Position numbers and translations under genes: made by a program. A stretch of DNA of 64,000 bases from Mesorhizobium sp. M1E.F.Ca.ET.045.02.1.1 (GTDB lineage Bacteria > Pseudomonadota > Alphaproteobacteria > Rhizobiales > Rhizobiaceae). The stretch is taken from the NCBI RefSeq assembly GCF_003952485.1, contig NZ_CP034447.1, forward strand, positions 1,550,001 through 1,614,000. Reading direction: 5' to 3'. The notes under the pieces were generated by a model. That model was not told where the DNA came from and did no database searches. It saw only the letters and a list, made by a program, of their open reading frames with translations. Each line of letters starts with the position of its first letter. The first letter of the stretch is position 1. Shown here in pieces: positions 39,915 through 49,374 of the stretch.

Positions 39915-41021
39915 TCAAGCCGGAACGGACCGGCCAAGCCGCAGGAAATCGCTGTCGAAGGGTATGTCCCTCGTCGTGCCGTCGGCGCCGAGGATGCGCA
40001 GCCGTCCTTGCGCGGTCGCAATGTCGCGCGGCGGCTCGCCGCCGAACAGAGGCACGGCGCCGATGACATGACGGAAGGAGACGCTGCGCCCTTCCGTAAG
40101 GGCGAAGGCGGTCGCCACGCCTTCGTGCTTCAGCCAGTTGTCGCCGAGCGAGGCGGCATGGCCGACCGCGGCGCGGCCGTCCTCGATGCCGAGCACGCCG
40201 ACATGGCGGCCGCTCCAGGGCGCGTAGTCGCGCCCGCCATTGCTGAACCACAGCATGGTGACCGGCAGCTCCGCCGGATTCTTCAGCACCAGCACCAGAT
40301 CCTGCTCGGCGCGCCGCGCCAGCGCGGTCCAGCCCGGCCCGCCATGATCGGCCTCGACCAGGGTGATGAAATCCTCGCGCCGGTCTTCCATGCGGTAATC
40401 GCCGAGATCGGTGGTACCGCCGGCTGCGATCGGGAAATGGGCCAGATCGGTGGCGTGGGCGGGATAGGCGAAACGGAAGCGGCCGCGCGCCGGATCGGGC
40501 TCCAGCGGAGTCGACGGCGTGACCGCCAGGCGTTTTGGCGAGAAGGCCAGACGCCCACCGTCCTGCATCGCGGTCATCGGGTGGTGGGCGACGGAAATGG
40601 CGCCAGCCCCCCCGGAAAAGACATGCTCCTGATAGAGGAAGGGATGGTTGTCGCGCAGGATAAAAATCTTGTCGACGGCGGCGCCCATGACCTTGCGGCG
40701 CAGCCGGAAGACGGCGCGCCAGCCGCCGGCAACGGCGCCGTTCTCGACGACATCCCATTCACTGTTGGCCGTCCAGCCATGCAGGGGCGCTGCCTCGACA
40801 TCGCTGGTGGAAAACGGCGCGCAGAGGAAATCGCCGGAGAGGCGGACCGTGCCCTCGGGCAGGCCTTCCGGCAGGCTCTCGCGCGGCGAGCCGACCCAGG
40901 GCGCGCGGTGCAGCGGCTTCAGGACGCGGCCATCGGCCTCGACCTCCATGGCGGCGATGTGGCCGACGGCGAGATCGAGGGTGACAGAGATGCCCTTTGC
41001 GCCGATCGTGACCGTATCCAT
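39915..41021 (-). CDS. Aldose 1-epimerase-like (galactose mutarotase fold) protein
   Basis: A 368-residue protein with the beta-rich galactose-mutarotase-like fold: HGWTANSEWDVV near residue 80, FLYQEHVFSGGAGAISVAHHPM near 130 and TMLWFSNGGRDYAPW near 265. The ATG at 41021 is preceded by GGGATAGAG; the longer open frame upstream covers a palindromic repeat and is not coding. Substrate unknown; it probably binds a sugar. Confidence 0.72.
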   Translation of the reverse strand: MDTVTIGAKGISVTLDLAVGHIAAMEVEADGRVLKPLHRAPWVGSPRESLPEGLPEGTVRLSGDFLCAPFSTSDVEAAPLHGWTANSEWDVVENGAVAGGWRAVFRLRRKVMGAAVDKIFILRDNHPFLYQEHVFSGGAGAISVAHHPMTAMQDGGRLAFSPKRLAVTPSTPLEPDPARGRFRFAYPAHATDLAHFPIAAGGTTDLGDYRMEDRREDFITLVEADHGGPGWTALARRAEQDLVLVLKNPAELPVTMLWFSNGGRDYAPWSGRHVGVLGIEDGRAAVGHAASLGDNWLKHEGVATAFALTEGRSVSFRHVIGAVPLFGGEPPRDIATAQGRLRILGADGTTRDIPFDSDFLRLGRSVPA

Positions 41022-41099
41022 TGCTCTATCCCGCGAATCTTGTGCAGCAGAAAAGCCTACCTGGCGCGGGCTGCGCAAGCGGGGCGACAGGCATTTTGC

Positions 41100-41345
41100 A
41101 TCAGCGCCACCCTCCCCCTTGTGGGGAGGGTCGGCGAGCGGTCGGAGCAAGGCGGAGATCGCTCCACGGGGTGGGGGTCCAACCAAAAGAATCTTCTTCG
41201 ACCCCCACCCCGATCCGCTGCGCGGATCTGCCGGGTCCCCGCTGCTCCGCAGCGTCCCAGCGTTCGCTGGCCTTTCGTCGTGCCACCGGCACGACGAATT
41301 CGCTTTGCGAACCGGCCGCTCACCCCCACAAGGGGGAGGGTGGGC
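41100..41345. repeat. Large palindromic intergenic repeat
   Basis: It begins CACCCTCCCCCTTGTGGGGA and ends with the complement-like CACAAGGGGGAGGGTGGGCG, so the outer arms pair over about 20 bp. Inside are smaller hairpins (CCCCACCCC-type arms near 41174-41214). It fills most of the 330-base gap between the epimerase-like gene and the coiled-coil protein gene; no gene is seen. Confidence 0.7.
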
Positions 41346-41351
41346 GCTCCG

Positions 41352-43160
41352 CTACTGCCGCTTATACTCCCTGACCGGCGACTTGGTGCCGTCGGTATAA
41401 GTCACCTGCACCGCCATCGACGTCACGTCGTCCTTGACCTTGAAATAGGGCTGGTAGTCGGCGGGAATCGCATACGGGTCCTTGGCGTCGCAGGGCGGCA
41501 TCTTGAGCTCTTTGTCGAGCGCGGTGTCGTTCAGGCTGTAACGCACCTCCTTGATGGCGCAGCGGAAGGACAGCATCTGCGTGAAATAGACCAGGCCCTG
41601 GTTGCCGCTGGCGTCGAAGGCGATCCACGAAGTCCAGAACTGGTCGAGGATCTGCTTGTTGCCCTGCTGGAGGGCCGAATCCGGATCGAAGCGGATGTCG
41701 AACGGGCCGGTCTCGCGGCCCCTGATGTCGAGATATTTTATGCCGATATTGGTGGCCGCGGTGCTGTCGGGCAGCTCGAAGCTCGGGTTGGGCATCGGCT
41801 TGCCGGTGCGCTGGTCGTTCATCGCCATCAGGCCGGTATCGGTGAACGGGCCAGAGTCGCCGAGCCGCCAGGAAATCGCCGTCGCCGGTTCGGGGAGCGA
41901 GATCGTCATCGACCAGCCGGCGTTGGAGCGCGTCGGCGTCAGCGTCGGCACGAAGCGCGACGGGTCGAGCACGTCGCCGAGCGCGGCCAGCCGGGTCCGG
42001 CTGCGGTCCAGCCAGTCGGCCAACTCCCTCTGGTCGACGAAATATTTGAGCAGGCCGCCATCTTTTTCGTAGGAAACGAACTTGGTCAGCGCCTGGGCTT
42101 CGCTGCGCTTGTCGGCGAGCGTCTGGCTGCCGAGACGATCCTCGGAGAACTCCTGCGCCTCGAGGAAGTAAGCCGGCGCATAGTCAGGGTTGGCCGATAT
42201 GAAGGCGTTGAGCTTGCCGAGCCGCTGGGCATCGTCGAACTGCAGGAGATGGACGAGCTTGATCGACGGCGCCTTGGCCTTTTCGGCGAGCTGGCCGAAC
42301 ACTTCGCGGGCGCCGGCCTTGCCGTCCTGGACCCTCAGCAGCGTGGCGAAGCGGGTATAGGGGTCGATGGCGTCGACGTCGAAGCCGGCAAAGGCGAGAT
42401 AGGCGCGCCGGGCATTCAGCATATCGCCCGCCAGCTCATAGACGCGGGCATTGTGATAGAACTCGTCGGGACGCTTGGGATCGGCGATCGCGCCGCCCTG
42501 CGCGGCGAGCTGGGCAAAGCCCTTGGCGATCGTGTCGATAGAGGCGGCGATCTGCTCGGTGGTCGCCTGCAGCTTTTCGGCCTGCGCCTGCTGCTGTTTT
42601 TGGCCGGCGGCTAAAGTGTCGGCCGTCTGCTTGACCGCCTCGACGGCCTTCTGCGTCTCGGCGCCCTGCGCCGTCTGCTGCTGCTGGGCGGAGGCGATCT
42701 GGTCGGTCTTCTGAGCCACCGTGTCGGTGGACTTCTTGACCGCCTCGACCGTCTTCTGCGTCTCCGTGACCGTCTTTTCGATCTTCGCCACCTTTTCCGA
42801 GACGATGCCCAGCGACTGCTGCAGTTGCGCGACCGCCGGCACCAGGGCGGCGATGACGCCGTTCTGCGAGTTGGTCTCCTGCTGGACGCCATAGACGCCG
42901 CCGGCGATCGCGGCGGCGCTTGTTGCGAAGATCAGCGCCGGCATGGCCTTGGCCGCCAGCACCAGGCGCAGCACCATGGCGATGGCGATGATCGCCGCCG
43001 CGACCGCCGCGATGAGCGCGATATAGGCGGCAAAAGGCCCCAGCGGGTTGAGCACGTCGGACACCGCGCCGCTGAGGAAAGCGACGCTGCCCGCCCATTT
43101 GCCGGTGCGGCTGAGCGATGCCCGCAGCAGCGAGGTCGTACCCGTGGCGATTTCCGACAT
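41352..43160 (-). CDS. Hypothetical membrane-anchored coiled-coil protein
   Basis: A 602-residue protein of unknown function. Two to three N-terminal hydrophobic helices (about residues 35-95) are followed by a long Gln/Lys/Thr-rich coiled coil (about residues 100-215; KIEKTVTETQKTVEAVKKST and QKQQQAQAEKLQATTEQ). A helical-repeat-like region then runs from about 230 to 390 (EFYHNARVYELAGDMLNARR). A C-terminal beta-rich domain has two halves with SWRLGDSG-like and VRYSLNDTALD-like strands and ends with a Thr/Asp/Gly strand. It resembles an envelope scaffold or sensor. It stands alone between repeats. Confidence 0.7.
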   Translation of the reverse strand: MSEIATGTTSLLRASLSRTGKWAGSVAFLSGAVSDVLNPLGPFAAYIALIAAVAAAIIAIAMVLRLVLAAKAMPALIFATSAAAIAGGVYGVQQETNSQNGVIAALVPAVAQLQQSLGIVSEKVAKIEKTVTETQKTVEAVKKSTDTVAQKTDQIASAQQQQTAQGAETQKAVEAVKQTADTLAAGQKQQQAQAEKLQATTEQIAASIDTIAKGFAQLAAQGGAIADPKRPDEFYHNARVYELAGDMLNARRAYLAFAGFDVDAIDPYTRFATLLRVQDGKAGAREVFGQLAEKAKAPSIKLVHLLQFDDAQRLGKLNAFISANPDYAPAYFLEAQEFSEDRLGSQTLADKRSEAQALTKFVSYEKDGGLLKYFVDQRELADWLDRSRTRLAALGDVLDPSRFVPTLTPTRSNAGWSMTISLPEPATAISWRLGDSGPFTDTGLMAMNDQRTGKPMPNPSFELPDSTAATNIGIKYLDIRGRETGPFDIRFDPDSALQQGNKQILDQFWTSWIAFDASGNQGLVYFTQMLSFRCAIKEVRYSLNDTALDKELKMPPCDAKDPYAIPADYQPYFKVKDDVTSMAVQVTYTDGTKSPVREYKRQ

Positions 43161-43267
43161 GCCATTCCCCCCAAATCCAAGCCGCGTGCATCATAGCGGC
43201 AAGGGGGTGGTGATGGCAAAGCGGGGGCTGAGCCGGTGCGGACGGCCCCATCCGCTGCAACGTTGCC

Positions 43268-43502
43268 GATTGGCGAAAGCCTAAGCAGCATCCGATCTCC
43301 CCCTTGCGGGGGAGATGTCCGGCAGGACAGAGGGGGGTGTGAAGGATCGCGGCGGTTCGAGTTGAGCCATGTTAAACCGAGGCTCCGCCTGAGGATATAG
43401 CTCTGCTTACTGACAGGTCGGCGGGACAGCACCCCCGTCTGCCCTGCCGGGCATCTCCCCCGCAAGGGGGGAGATTGGCAGCGTCGGCGACGGCGCAAGC
43501 CT
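43268..43502. repeat. Family C palindromic repeats, inverted pair 1
   Basis: A forward unit (GATCTCCCCCTTGCGGGGGA, then GATGTCCGGCAGGACAGAGG) lies at 43294-43342, and a reversed unit (ending CATCTCCCCCGCAAGGGGGG and GATTGGCAG) lies at about 43421-43486. They lie in the 444-base gap 43161-43604; no gene is seen in that gap. Confidence 0.78.
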
Positions 43503-43604
43503 TTAAAACCTGGGCAAATGCCTTGTTATCGCCATTAACCAGTTGGACGCGGCACATGCGTTACGTTAGCGTCCTCGCATCTCAGCAACAGTTTTAGAAC
43601 AGTC

Positions 43605-44627
43605 TTGTCCCGTCCCTTGCTTCTCCTCCATAAATTACTCGTCGCTTTTGCGTTTTTGCTGCTGGTTGCCGGCTGCACCACCGCGGCGCCGCCGGAAAGC
43701 GTGCTTGCCGTCCCGGCTCAGCCGCAGAAATATGCGGCGATCGTGGTCGACGCCTCGACCGGCAAGACGCTGTTCGAGGTGAACTCGACGGCGCAGCGCT
43801 ACCCCGCCTCGCTCACCAAGATGATGACGCTCTACATGCTGTTCGAGGCGCTGGAGAGCGGCCGCGTGAGCAAGGAGACGCAGATCCCGGTTTCCGACCA
43901 CGCCGCCTCGCAGCCGCCGACGAAGCTGCGCTTCCGGCGCGGCGAGACGATCGACGTCGATTCCGCCATCCGCGCCATGGTTGTGAAGTCGGCCAACGAC
44001 GTGGCGGTGGCTGTCGGCGAATATCTGGGTGGCGGCAGCGAGGACCAGTTCGCCGGCATGATGACCGCCAAGGCCCGCCAGCTCGGCATGGCGAGCACCA
44101 GTTTCCGCAACGCCTGCGGCCTGCCCGACGACGGCCAGGTGACCTCAGCGCGCGACATGGCGGTGCTGGGGATCGCGCTCGAGCACCGCTTTCCGCAGCA
44201 TTTCCACTATTTTTCCGAAAGCGACTTCATGTTCCGCGGCCGGCTGGTGCGCGGCCACAACGACATGCTGGGACGGGTGCGCGGCGTCGACGGCATCAAG
44301 ACCGGCTATATCCGCGCCTCCGGCTACAACATCGTCACCTCCTACAATGCCGACGGCAGGCACCTGATCGTGGTGGTGATGGGCGCCCAAAGCGCGCGCC
44401 AGCGCAACGACCATGTCGAGGCGCTGATCCAGCGGAGTCTTACGGCGACGGTGGCGGATGCGAAGACGCAGCTGATGTATGCCGGGCAGCAGCCGGCCTC
44501 GCCGCTTCCGGGTGTGCCGGCGCCCGGCACGACGGCGCCAAGTTCGTCGCTGCCGGGTTTGGCGGCGTCCGATTTGCCGTCGCCGGATCTGGCCTCGCCC
44601 AGTTCGCCACTGCTGCCGGCGCAATAG
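43605..44627 (+). CDS. D-alanyl-D-alanine carboxypeptidase (penicillin-binding protein, S11 family)
   Basis: A 340-residue periplasmic peptidoglycan peptidase. The active-site motifs are SLTK (near residue 68), SAN (near 129) and KTG (near 231), in the usual order. The N-terminus has a hydrophobic segment ending LLLVAGC, a lipobox, so it may be a lipoprotein. The C-terminal 50 residues are Pro/Ser/Ala-rich. The start is taken as TTG at 43605, since the only nearby ATG upstream (43556) runs into a stop; no strong Shine-Dalgarno is seen. Confidence 0.88.
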   Translation: MSRPLLLLHKLLVAFAFLLLVAGCTTAAPPESVLAVPAQPQKYAAIVVDASTGKTLFEVNSTAQRYPASLTKMMTLYMLFEALESGRVSKETQIPVSDHAASQPPTKLRFRRGETIDVDSAIRAMVVKSANDVAVAVGEYLGGGSEDQFAGMMTAKARQLGMASTSFRNACGLPDDGQVTSARDMAVLGIALEHRFPQHFHYFSESDFMFRGRLVRGHNDMLGRVRGVDGIKTGYIRASGYNIVTSYNADGRHLIVVVMGAQSARQRNDHVEALIQRSLTATVADAKTQLMYAGQQPASPLPGVPAPGTTAPSSSLPGLAASDLPSPDLASPSSPLLPAQ

Positions 44628-44664
44628 AGCGTCGCGGCGGTGGAGAAAATCTGAGACGCCGGCG

Positions 44665-44836
44665 GGACAGCACCCCCCTCTGTCCTGCCGGACATCTCCC
44701 CCGCAAGGGGGGAGATTGGCAGACGTGAGGCCGGCGCACTCAATTCGCACTTTGGTGATTGGCGAAAGCTGGCGTGACATCTGATCTCCCCCCTTGCGGG
44801 GGAGATGTCCGGCAGGACAGAGGGGGGTGTGAAGGA
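44665..44836. repeat. Family C palindromic repeats, inverted pair 2
   Basis: A reversed unit at about 44665-44722 is followed by a forward unit at about 44757-44836. Both share the CTCCCCC/GGGGGAG arms and GTCCGGCAGGACAGAGG of pair 1 and the GATTGGCGAAAGC flank. The whole can fold into a long cruciform. It fills most of the 285-base gap before the stress-protein gene. Confidence 0.78.
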
Positions 44837-44912
44837 ACGCTACCTATCTCGCCTTGTGCCGGCCGGAGCGCAGGAAGCCGCCATTCGCAGGGCGGCTGAA
44901 TATCGACGTGCC

Positions 44913-45362
44913 CTACCGCACCACCAGCACCGGGACCTCGGTCAGCGACACCACCTCCGCCGTCTGGCTGCCGAGCACCAGCCGGCCGAGGCCGCGGCGG
45001 CCGTGCGAGGCCATGACGATGAGGTCGCAGGCCTCGGTGCGGGCCGTGTCGAGGATCGCCTCGGCGGGCGTCCTGTTCTCGATATGCAGCACCTTCGCGC
45101 GCACACCGAGCGCGTCGGCGTCGGCCTTGCACTTGTCCAGCACCTCGCGGGCATATTTGCGTGCGCTTTCCTCATAGTAGGTGAGCTCGTCGCCGGCGAC
45201 ATAGCCGGCCATGGCGCCGCCCCAGGCGAGCGTCGGGAACGGCTCGGAGACGGTGATGAAGGTCACAGTGGCGCCGAGGCCCTTGGCGAGTTCCAGGCCG
45301 TGGGCGACGCCTTTGCCGGCGAGCTCCGAACCGTCGGTGGCGATGAGAATGTGCTTGTACAT
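44913..45362 (-). CDS. Universal stress protein (UspA family)
   Basis: A 149-residue UspA-fold protein. YKHILIATDGSELAGKGVAHGLELAK at the start (split over residues 2-27) and IVMASHGRRGLGRLVLGSQTAEVV near the end include the ATP-binding G-2x-G-9x-G(S/T) motif. The ATG at 45362 has GAGGG upstream. It probably acts as a cytoplasmic ATP-binding stress protein; client unknown. Confidence 0.93.
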   Translation of the reverse strand: MYKHILIATDGSELAGKGVAHGLELAKGLGATVTFITVSEPFPTLAWGGAMAGYVAGDELTYYEESARKYAREVLDKCKADADALGVRAKVLHIENRTPAEAILDTARTEACDLIVMASHGRRGLGRLVLGSQTAEVVSLTEVPVLVVR

Positions 45363-45596
45363 GGATCCCTCTTCATGCGGGGCGACGCGCGCGCCCCAAG
45401 TGGCGGGCGCCTGACCGGTCACCCCGATATAGTTTTGCTAGCAGGCCAACCACAGAGGGCGGCTTGATTCGGATCAAGGCCAGCCGCCGGAGACGATTGC
45501 TCCAGCGGGCTTCCCGCAAACGCATCCGGGCGCAGCTCAATTCCTCTCTCCGGGCCTGTCCCCAGAAGCGGCGGACAATCGCGGATGGCGCTCCCC

Positions 45597-45765
45597 CGCT
45601 CCGTCTCGGCTTCGCCGAGCCACCTCTCCCCCGCTCTCGCGGGGGCGAGGAATCCAAGTTTGCAAAGGTCGCGCCCTCAGCGATTGGCATTTCCTCGCCC
45701 CCATGAAATGGGGGAGAGGTGGCTCGGGCGAAGCCCGAGACGGAGCGGGGGCTGCGCCGCCATCG
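45597..45765. repeat. Palindromic intergenic repeat, family B variant, copy 3
   Basis: It begins CCACCTCTCCCCCGCTCTCG, contains a central CGAGGAA...TTTCCTCG pair and ends GGGGGAGAGGTGGCTCGG, so it forms one long inverted repeat. It resembles the units at 18843 and 24650. It occupies the centre of the 548-base gap 45363-45910, where no gene is seen. Confidence 0.72.
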
Positions 45766-45910
45766 ACAATTGTACGCGGCGGCCGGCGAAGCGGCTCGCG
45801 CTCCGCCCATCACAAGAACTTGTTCGGTCACACCACCTTCACAGTCACGATGGATATGCCGCGCCGGCTTGGCGTATCGTACTCGAAAGCCGAGAACAGG
45901 AGCACTGAGC

Positions 45911-46837
45911 ATGGCCGGCGATCCCAAGGCATCCGCGCAGAAGCAAGCAGACGACGAGAACGAAAGCGGCGGCGAATATCTCGAGGCGGCCACCGTTCCG
46001 GAAGACGCGCATGAGGCGGCCGACGAGGTCCTCGAAGCGCCGGAGGTGCCGGATTCGGAGCCCACCCCGCCCGGCGCGACCAGGGCCAAGCCCAAGAAAA
46101 AACCGTCGGCGATCAGCGGCCGGAAATTCCGCAAGCGCGACCTGGTGCGCATCGACGATCTCAGGCCCAGCCTCGCCGACCGCATCCGCGCCGACCATCC
46201 GGACCTGCCGCGCGGCGCCCGCGTCAGCCGCGCCGAGCTCGCCCGCTACCGCATGCGCTATATGGAGGAATTGCTGCAGCAGGAGCACGGCGAATTCTCC
46301 GAGCTCGACCGCCAGGTGGTGGAATCGATCGCGAGACAGGACACGATCTCGGAAAACTCGGAAGAGGAATTCGAGGAGCACCGCTCGTTTGCCGACCGCG
46401 TCTCCGACACCATGGCCGAGTTCGGCGGCAGCTGGTGGTTCCTGATCTCGTTCGCGGCCGTGCTTCTGATCTGGATCGGCCTCAACCTCGCCGAGGGCGC
46501 GACGAGCGCCTTCGACCCCTACCCGTTCATCCTGCTCAACCTCATGCTCTCCTGCATCGCCGCCATCCAGGCGCCAGTGATCATGATGAGCCAGAAGCGG
46601 CAGGAAGCCAAAGACCGGCTGCGCTCCTTCAACGACTACCGGGTGAACCTCAAGGCCGAGCTGGAAGTGCGGCACCTGCACGAAAAGCTCGACTATCTCA
46701 TCTCGCGCCAATGGCAGCGCCTGGCCGAAATGCAGCAGATGCAGCTCGACGCCATGCACGAGCTGACCGCGAAGAAGCAGAAGCGGGCGGCAAGGGGGGT
46801 GCGGAGGAGAGTGGCGAAGGCTGGGGCGGAGGGGTGA
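45911..46837 (+). CDS. DUF1003 membrane protein
   Basis: A 308-residue protein. The N-terminal about 110 residues are acidic then basic and likely disordered. Two transmembrane helices follow: WWFLISFAAVLLIWIGLN near residue 180 and FILLNLMLSCIAAIQAPVIM near residue 210. FDPYPFILLN and SQKRQEAKDRLR are DUF1003 hallmarks. A C-terminal coiled coil ends in a basic tail. AGGAG lies before the ATG. Function unknown. Confidence 0.88.
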   Translation: MAGDPKASAQKQADDENESGGEYLEAATVPEDAHEAADEVLEAPEVPDSEPTPPGATRAKPKKKPSAISGRKFRKRDLVRIDDLRPSLADRIRADHPDLPRGARVSRAELARYRMRYMEELLQQEHGEFSELDRQVVESIARQDTISENSEEEFEEHRSFADRVSDTMAEFGGSWWFLISFAAVLLIWIGLNLAEGATSAFDPYPFILLNLMLSCIAAIQAPVIMMSQKRQEAKDRLRSFNDYRVNLKAELEVRHLHEKLDYLISRQWQRLAEMQQMQLDAMHELTAKKQKRAARGVRRRVAKAGAEG

Positions 46838-47047
46838 GGCCCGCGCCCCGGCATCAGTAAGCGCTAAGCCGGGGCAGGTCCGCAAGCCGCCTCGACCACC
46901 GACGCCTGACCTTCTGATGCCGGAGCTCGTGCCACCGTCCCGGTGCCTTAATATGCCACCATCCGAATTGGCCGTTGAAGCATGCCCGCGGCGACTTGCC
47001 GATAGCCGGGTTGAATGTGTCAGGCACCGCGCTTGCTCCGTCGCAAA

Positions 47048-48013
47048 TCAGATGAGCACGACCTTGCCTTCGCCCGCGCTCGTCCGGGCGCGAGGCAACG
47101 CCATAGCGAATTCTTCGAGGCGATATCGGGCGACGACGGGCAGCTTTTCGGGATATCGCGAAAGGATGGACCAGCAGTCCCTCGCGGCAGTGGCCAAGGT
47201 TTCGGCGCTTGCCTTGTTCTGCCAGACACTTACGGCGAAGCCCCGCCAGCGCAGCGCTTTGTAAAGCAAGGTCGATGCCTTGATCTCGATCGGGCGATCG
47301 TCGAGAACGCCGTAGGAAAACAGGCTTGCCCCTTGCGCGGCGCGCGCGATGAGGGCCAACGTGTCGGGCCCCCCTACGGGATCGAGGATCAAGTCGTACG
47401 GCTTGGCGTCCGCGAGCGCATCGGCGACGCTATCGCCGATGCTTATCGTCCGGTTTTCCCAATCGCGCAGCTTATAGCCCCCGTCATGGCGATAGAGCCT
47501 TTCGACGACGGCTCCTCGCTCGCGGGCCAATTGACCGGCCACGGCGGCGACGACGGACCGCGCCGCGGTAAGAAGCACCCGCTCCCCGGCGTTGACGGAG
47601 GCCAGGTCCAAGAGGCCCCACGCGGTTAGCGGATTGAGCGGAAACTGGCAGACGATATCGTCGGAGAGCCGTTGCGCGAACTCGGCCGGAACCGGATAGA
47701 TACGCTCGACCGGCACGGGTGCGTATTCGGCCCAGGCGCCCGGGCTTCGGAATGCGACGCGCCGCCCTACCTCCAGCTCACGCACGTCAGCGCCGATCGC
47801 CTCGACAATGCCGGCCCCATCGAATCCGGCGACCTGCGGATAAGACGGCTTCGTCGAATATTTGTCGGCGACGAAGAGCCAGTCGGCCGGCTGGACAACG
47901 CGAGCCGTGACGCGCACGAGGGCCTGCCGGGGGCCGCATGCGGGAACAGGCATGTCCCTATTCTTGAGAACCTCCTCAGCAACTCCGGGCCTATCAAACA
48001 CGACAGCTTTCAT
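47048..48013 (-). CDS. Zinc-independent quinone oxidoreductase/medium-chain dehydrogenase
   Basis: A 321-residue medium-chain reductase. MKAVVFDRPGVAEEVLKNRD at the start and QVAGFDGAGIVEAIGADVRE near residue 60 are typical of quinone oxidoreductases. The Rossmann segment GERVLLTAARSVVAAVAGQLA near 140 lacks the usual GxGxxG spacing (A-A-R-S-V-V-A), which is odd. No zinc cysteines are seen. It is divergent from a LysR gene at 48114, its probable regulator. Confidence 0.82.
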   Translation of the reverse strand: MKAVVFDRPGVAEEVLKNRDMPVPACGPRQALVRVTARVVQPADWLFVADKYSTKPSYPQVAGFDGAGIVEAIGADVRELEVGRRVAFRSPGAWAEYAPVPVERIYPVPAEFAQRLSDDIVCQFPLNPLTAWGLLDLASVNAGERVLLTAARSVVAAVAGQLARERGAVVERLYRHDGGYKLRDWENRTISIGDSVADALADAKPYDLILDPVGGPDTLALIARAAQGASLFSYGVLDDRPIEIKASTLLYKALRWRGFAVSVWQNKASAETLATAARDCWSILSRYPEKLPVVARYRLEEFAMALPRARTSAGEGKVVLI

Positions 48014-48113
48014 CAGGCTTCCCGTCTACGATCAATCAAGGCTGGAAGGTCGCGCTTCGAATTGATACAGTCAAAGACCGATTTGGATCTGATTGATACC
48101 TGGCGGGTATGAA

Positions 48114-49019
48114 ATGGAGCTTCGGCACCTGCGCTATTTCCTAGCGGTCGCCGATTGCGGGCACGTCACACGCGCGGCGCAACGGCTGCACATCTCGCAA
48201 CCGCCTCTGAGTCGTGCGATACGCGAGTTGGAGGCCGAGCTCGGCGTCGAACTGTTCGCCCGCCAACGCCAACGGATTGCCCTAACTCCGATCGGCGCGG
48301 CAGTGGCCGAAGACGCGAGGGCCGTCGTCGCCCAGGCGGATGGCCTGGTCCGCCATGCGCGCGCGCTGTCGAGCGGTGAGAGCGGGCGTATCCGCGTTGG
48401 CTACGTCGATGGCGCCATGCAAGGCGGGGTTCTCAGCGCTCATCTGCGGAACCTCCGGCTTCATGCTCCGTCACTTGTCGTCGATCTTGTCGCCGCCAGC
48501 ACGGAAACCCAGCTCAGCGCACTCGCAAACAATCAGCTCGATATCGCAATCCTCTACACGCCGCGCAAATGGCCCGACGGCATTGCCAGCAGCAAGCTGC
48601 TGTCCGACAGCATGAGGCTTGTCGTATCCACGGAGGACAACCTGGCCTCGAGGCGATCGATCACCCCGAGCGATCTTGAGGCAAGCCCGTGGGTGGCACT
48701 TCCAAGAGAAGGCGACGCGTATTGGCGCGACCGGTTCCTGCAGCAATGCTCAAATGCCGGGTTTCATCCCGACATCCGTTATGAAGTTGCGCAGCTCTCG
48801 GCGCTGCTCGGTCTCGTGGAGGCCGGCGCCGGGCGCGCCTTCGCGCAAGCCAGCATCGCGCGCGCCGAAACTCCGGGCCTGGTCCTCAGGTCGCTGCCGT
48901 GGTGGAAGCACACGATCGATTATTGGTTGGCATGGCGGCAGCGCAACCCCGCGCCTTCCGTCCGCCAGTTCCTCAAGGCCAACCGGGTTGCGGAAAGCCG
49001 GAAGTCTCGACCGGGTTAG
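48114..49019 (+). CDS. LysR-family transcriptional regulator (BenM/CatR-like)
   Basis: A 301-residue LysR protein. MELRHLRYFLAVADCGHVTR then AAQRLHISQPPLSRAIRELE is the classic winged helix-turn-helix, and the effector domain has IRVGYVDGAM near residue 92 and DIAILYTPRKWP. The ATG at 48114 follows GGCGGGTAT. It is divergent from the oxidoreductase gene (100 bp), the usual arrangement for a LysR and its target. Confidence 0.9.
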   Translation: MELRHLRYFLAVADCGHVTRAAQRLHISQPPLSRAIRELEAELGVELFARQRQRIALTPIGAAVAEDARAVVAQADGLVRHARALSSGESGRIRVGYVDGAMQGGVLSAHLRNLRLHAPSLVVDLVAASTETQLSALANNQLDIAILYTPRKWPDGIASSKLLSDSMRLVVSTEDNLASRRSITPSDLEASPWVALPREGDAYWRDRFLQQCSNAGFHPDIRYEVAQLSALLGLVEAGAGRAFAQASIARAETPGLVLRSLPWWKHTIDYWLAWRQRNPAPSVRQFLKANRVAESRKSRPG

Positions 49020-49179
49020 CTGAACAGCGGCAGTTGCCTCGGCTCAAACGGATATGTTGGCCGGATCGCGCAGCGATTTCACATATGAGGCACTTGGCCG
49101 TTGAAGCCCGGGGCGGCTTCCGCTAAGAAGCCGTGGCTGGCCGGCTCATCGGCCGGTTCGTTTTCCGGTTTCCCGGGAA

Positions 49180-49256
<77 letters not shown>

Positions 49257-49374
49257 ATTTCTCTTTGCGCATCAAGAAGTTAGCCCTACGCTTTGCTTGC
49301 CTGAAGTTCTTTAGGGCTGAGCGGCGTAAGCGCTGAGAACCCGAGTTTGGGCAAAACCATGTCGCCACATCCCG

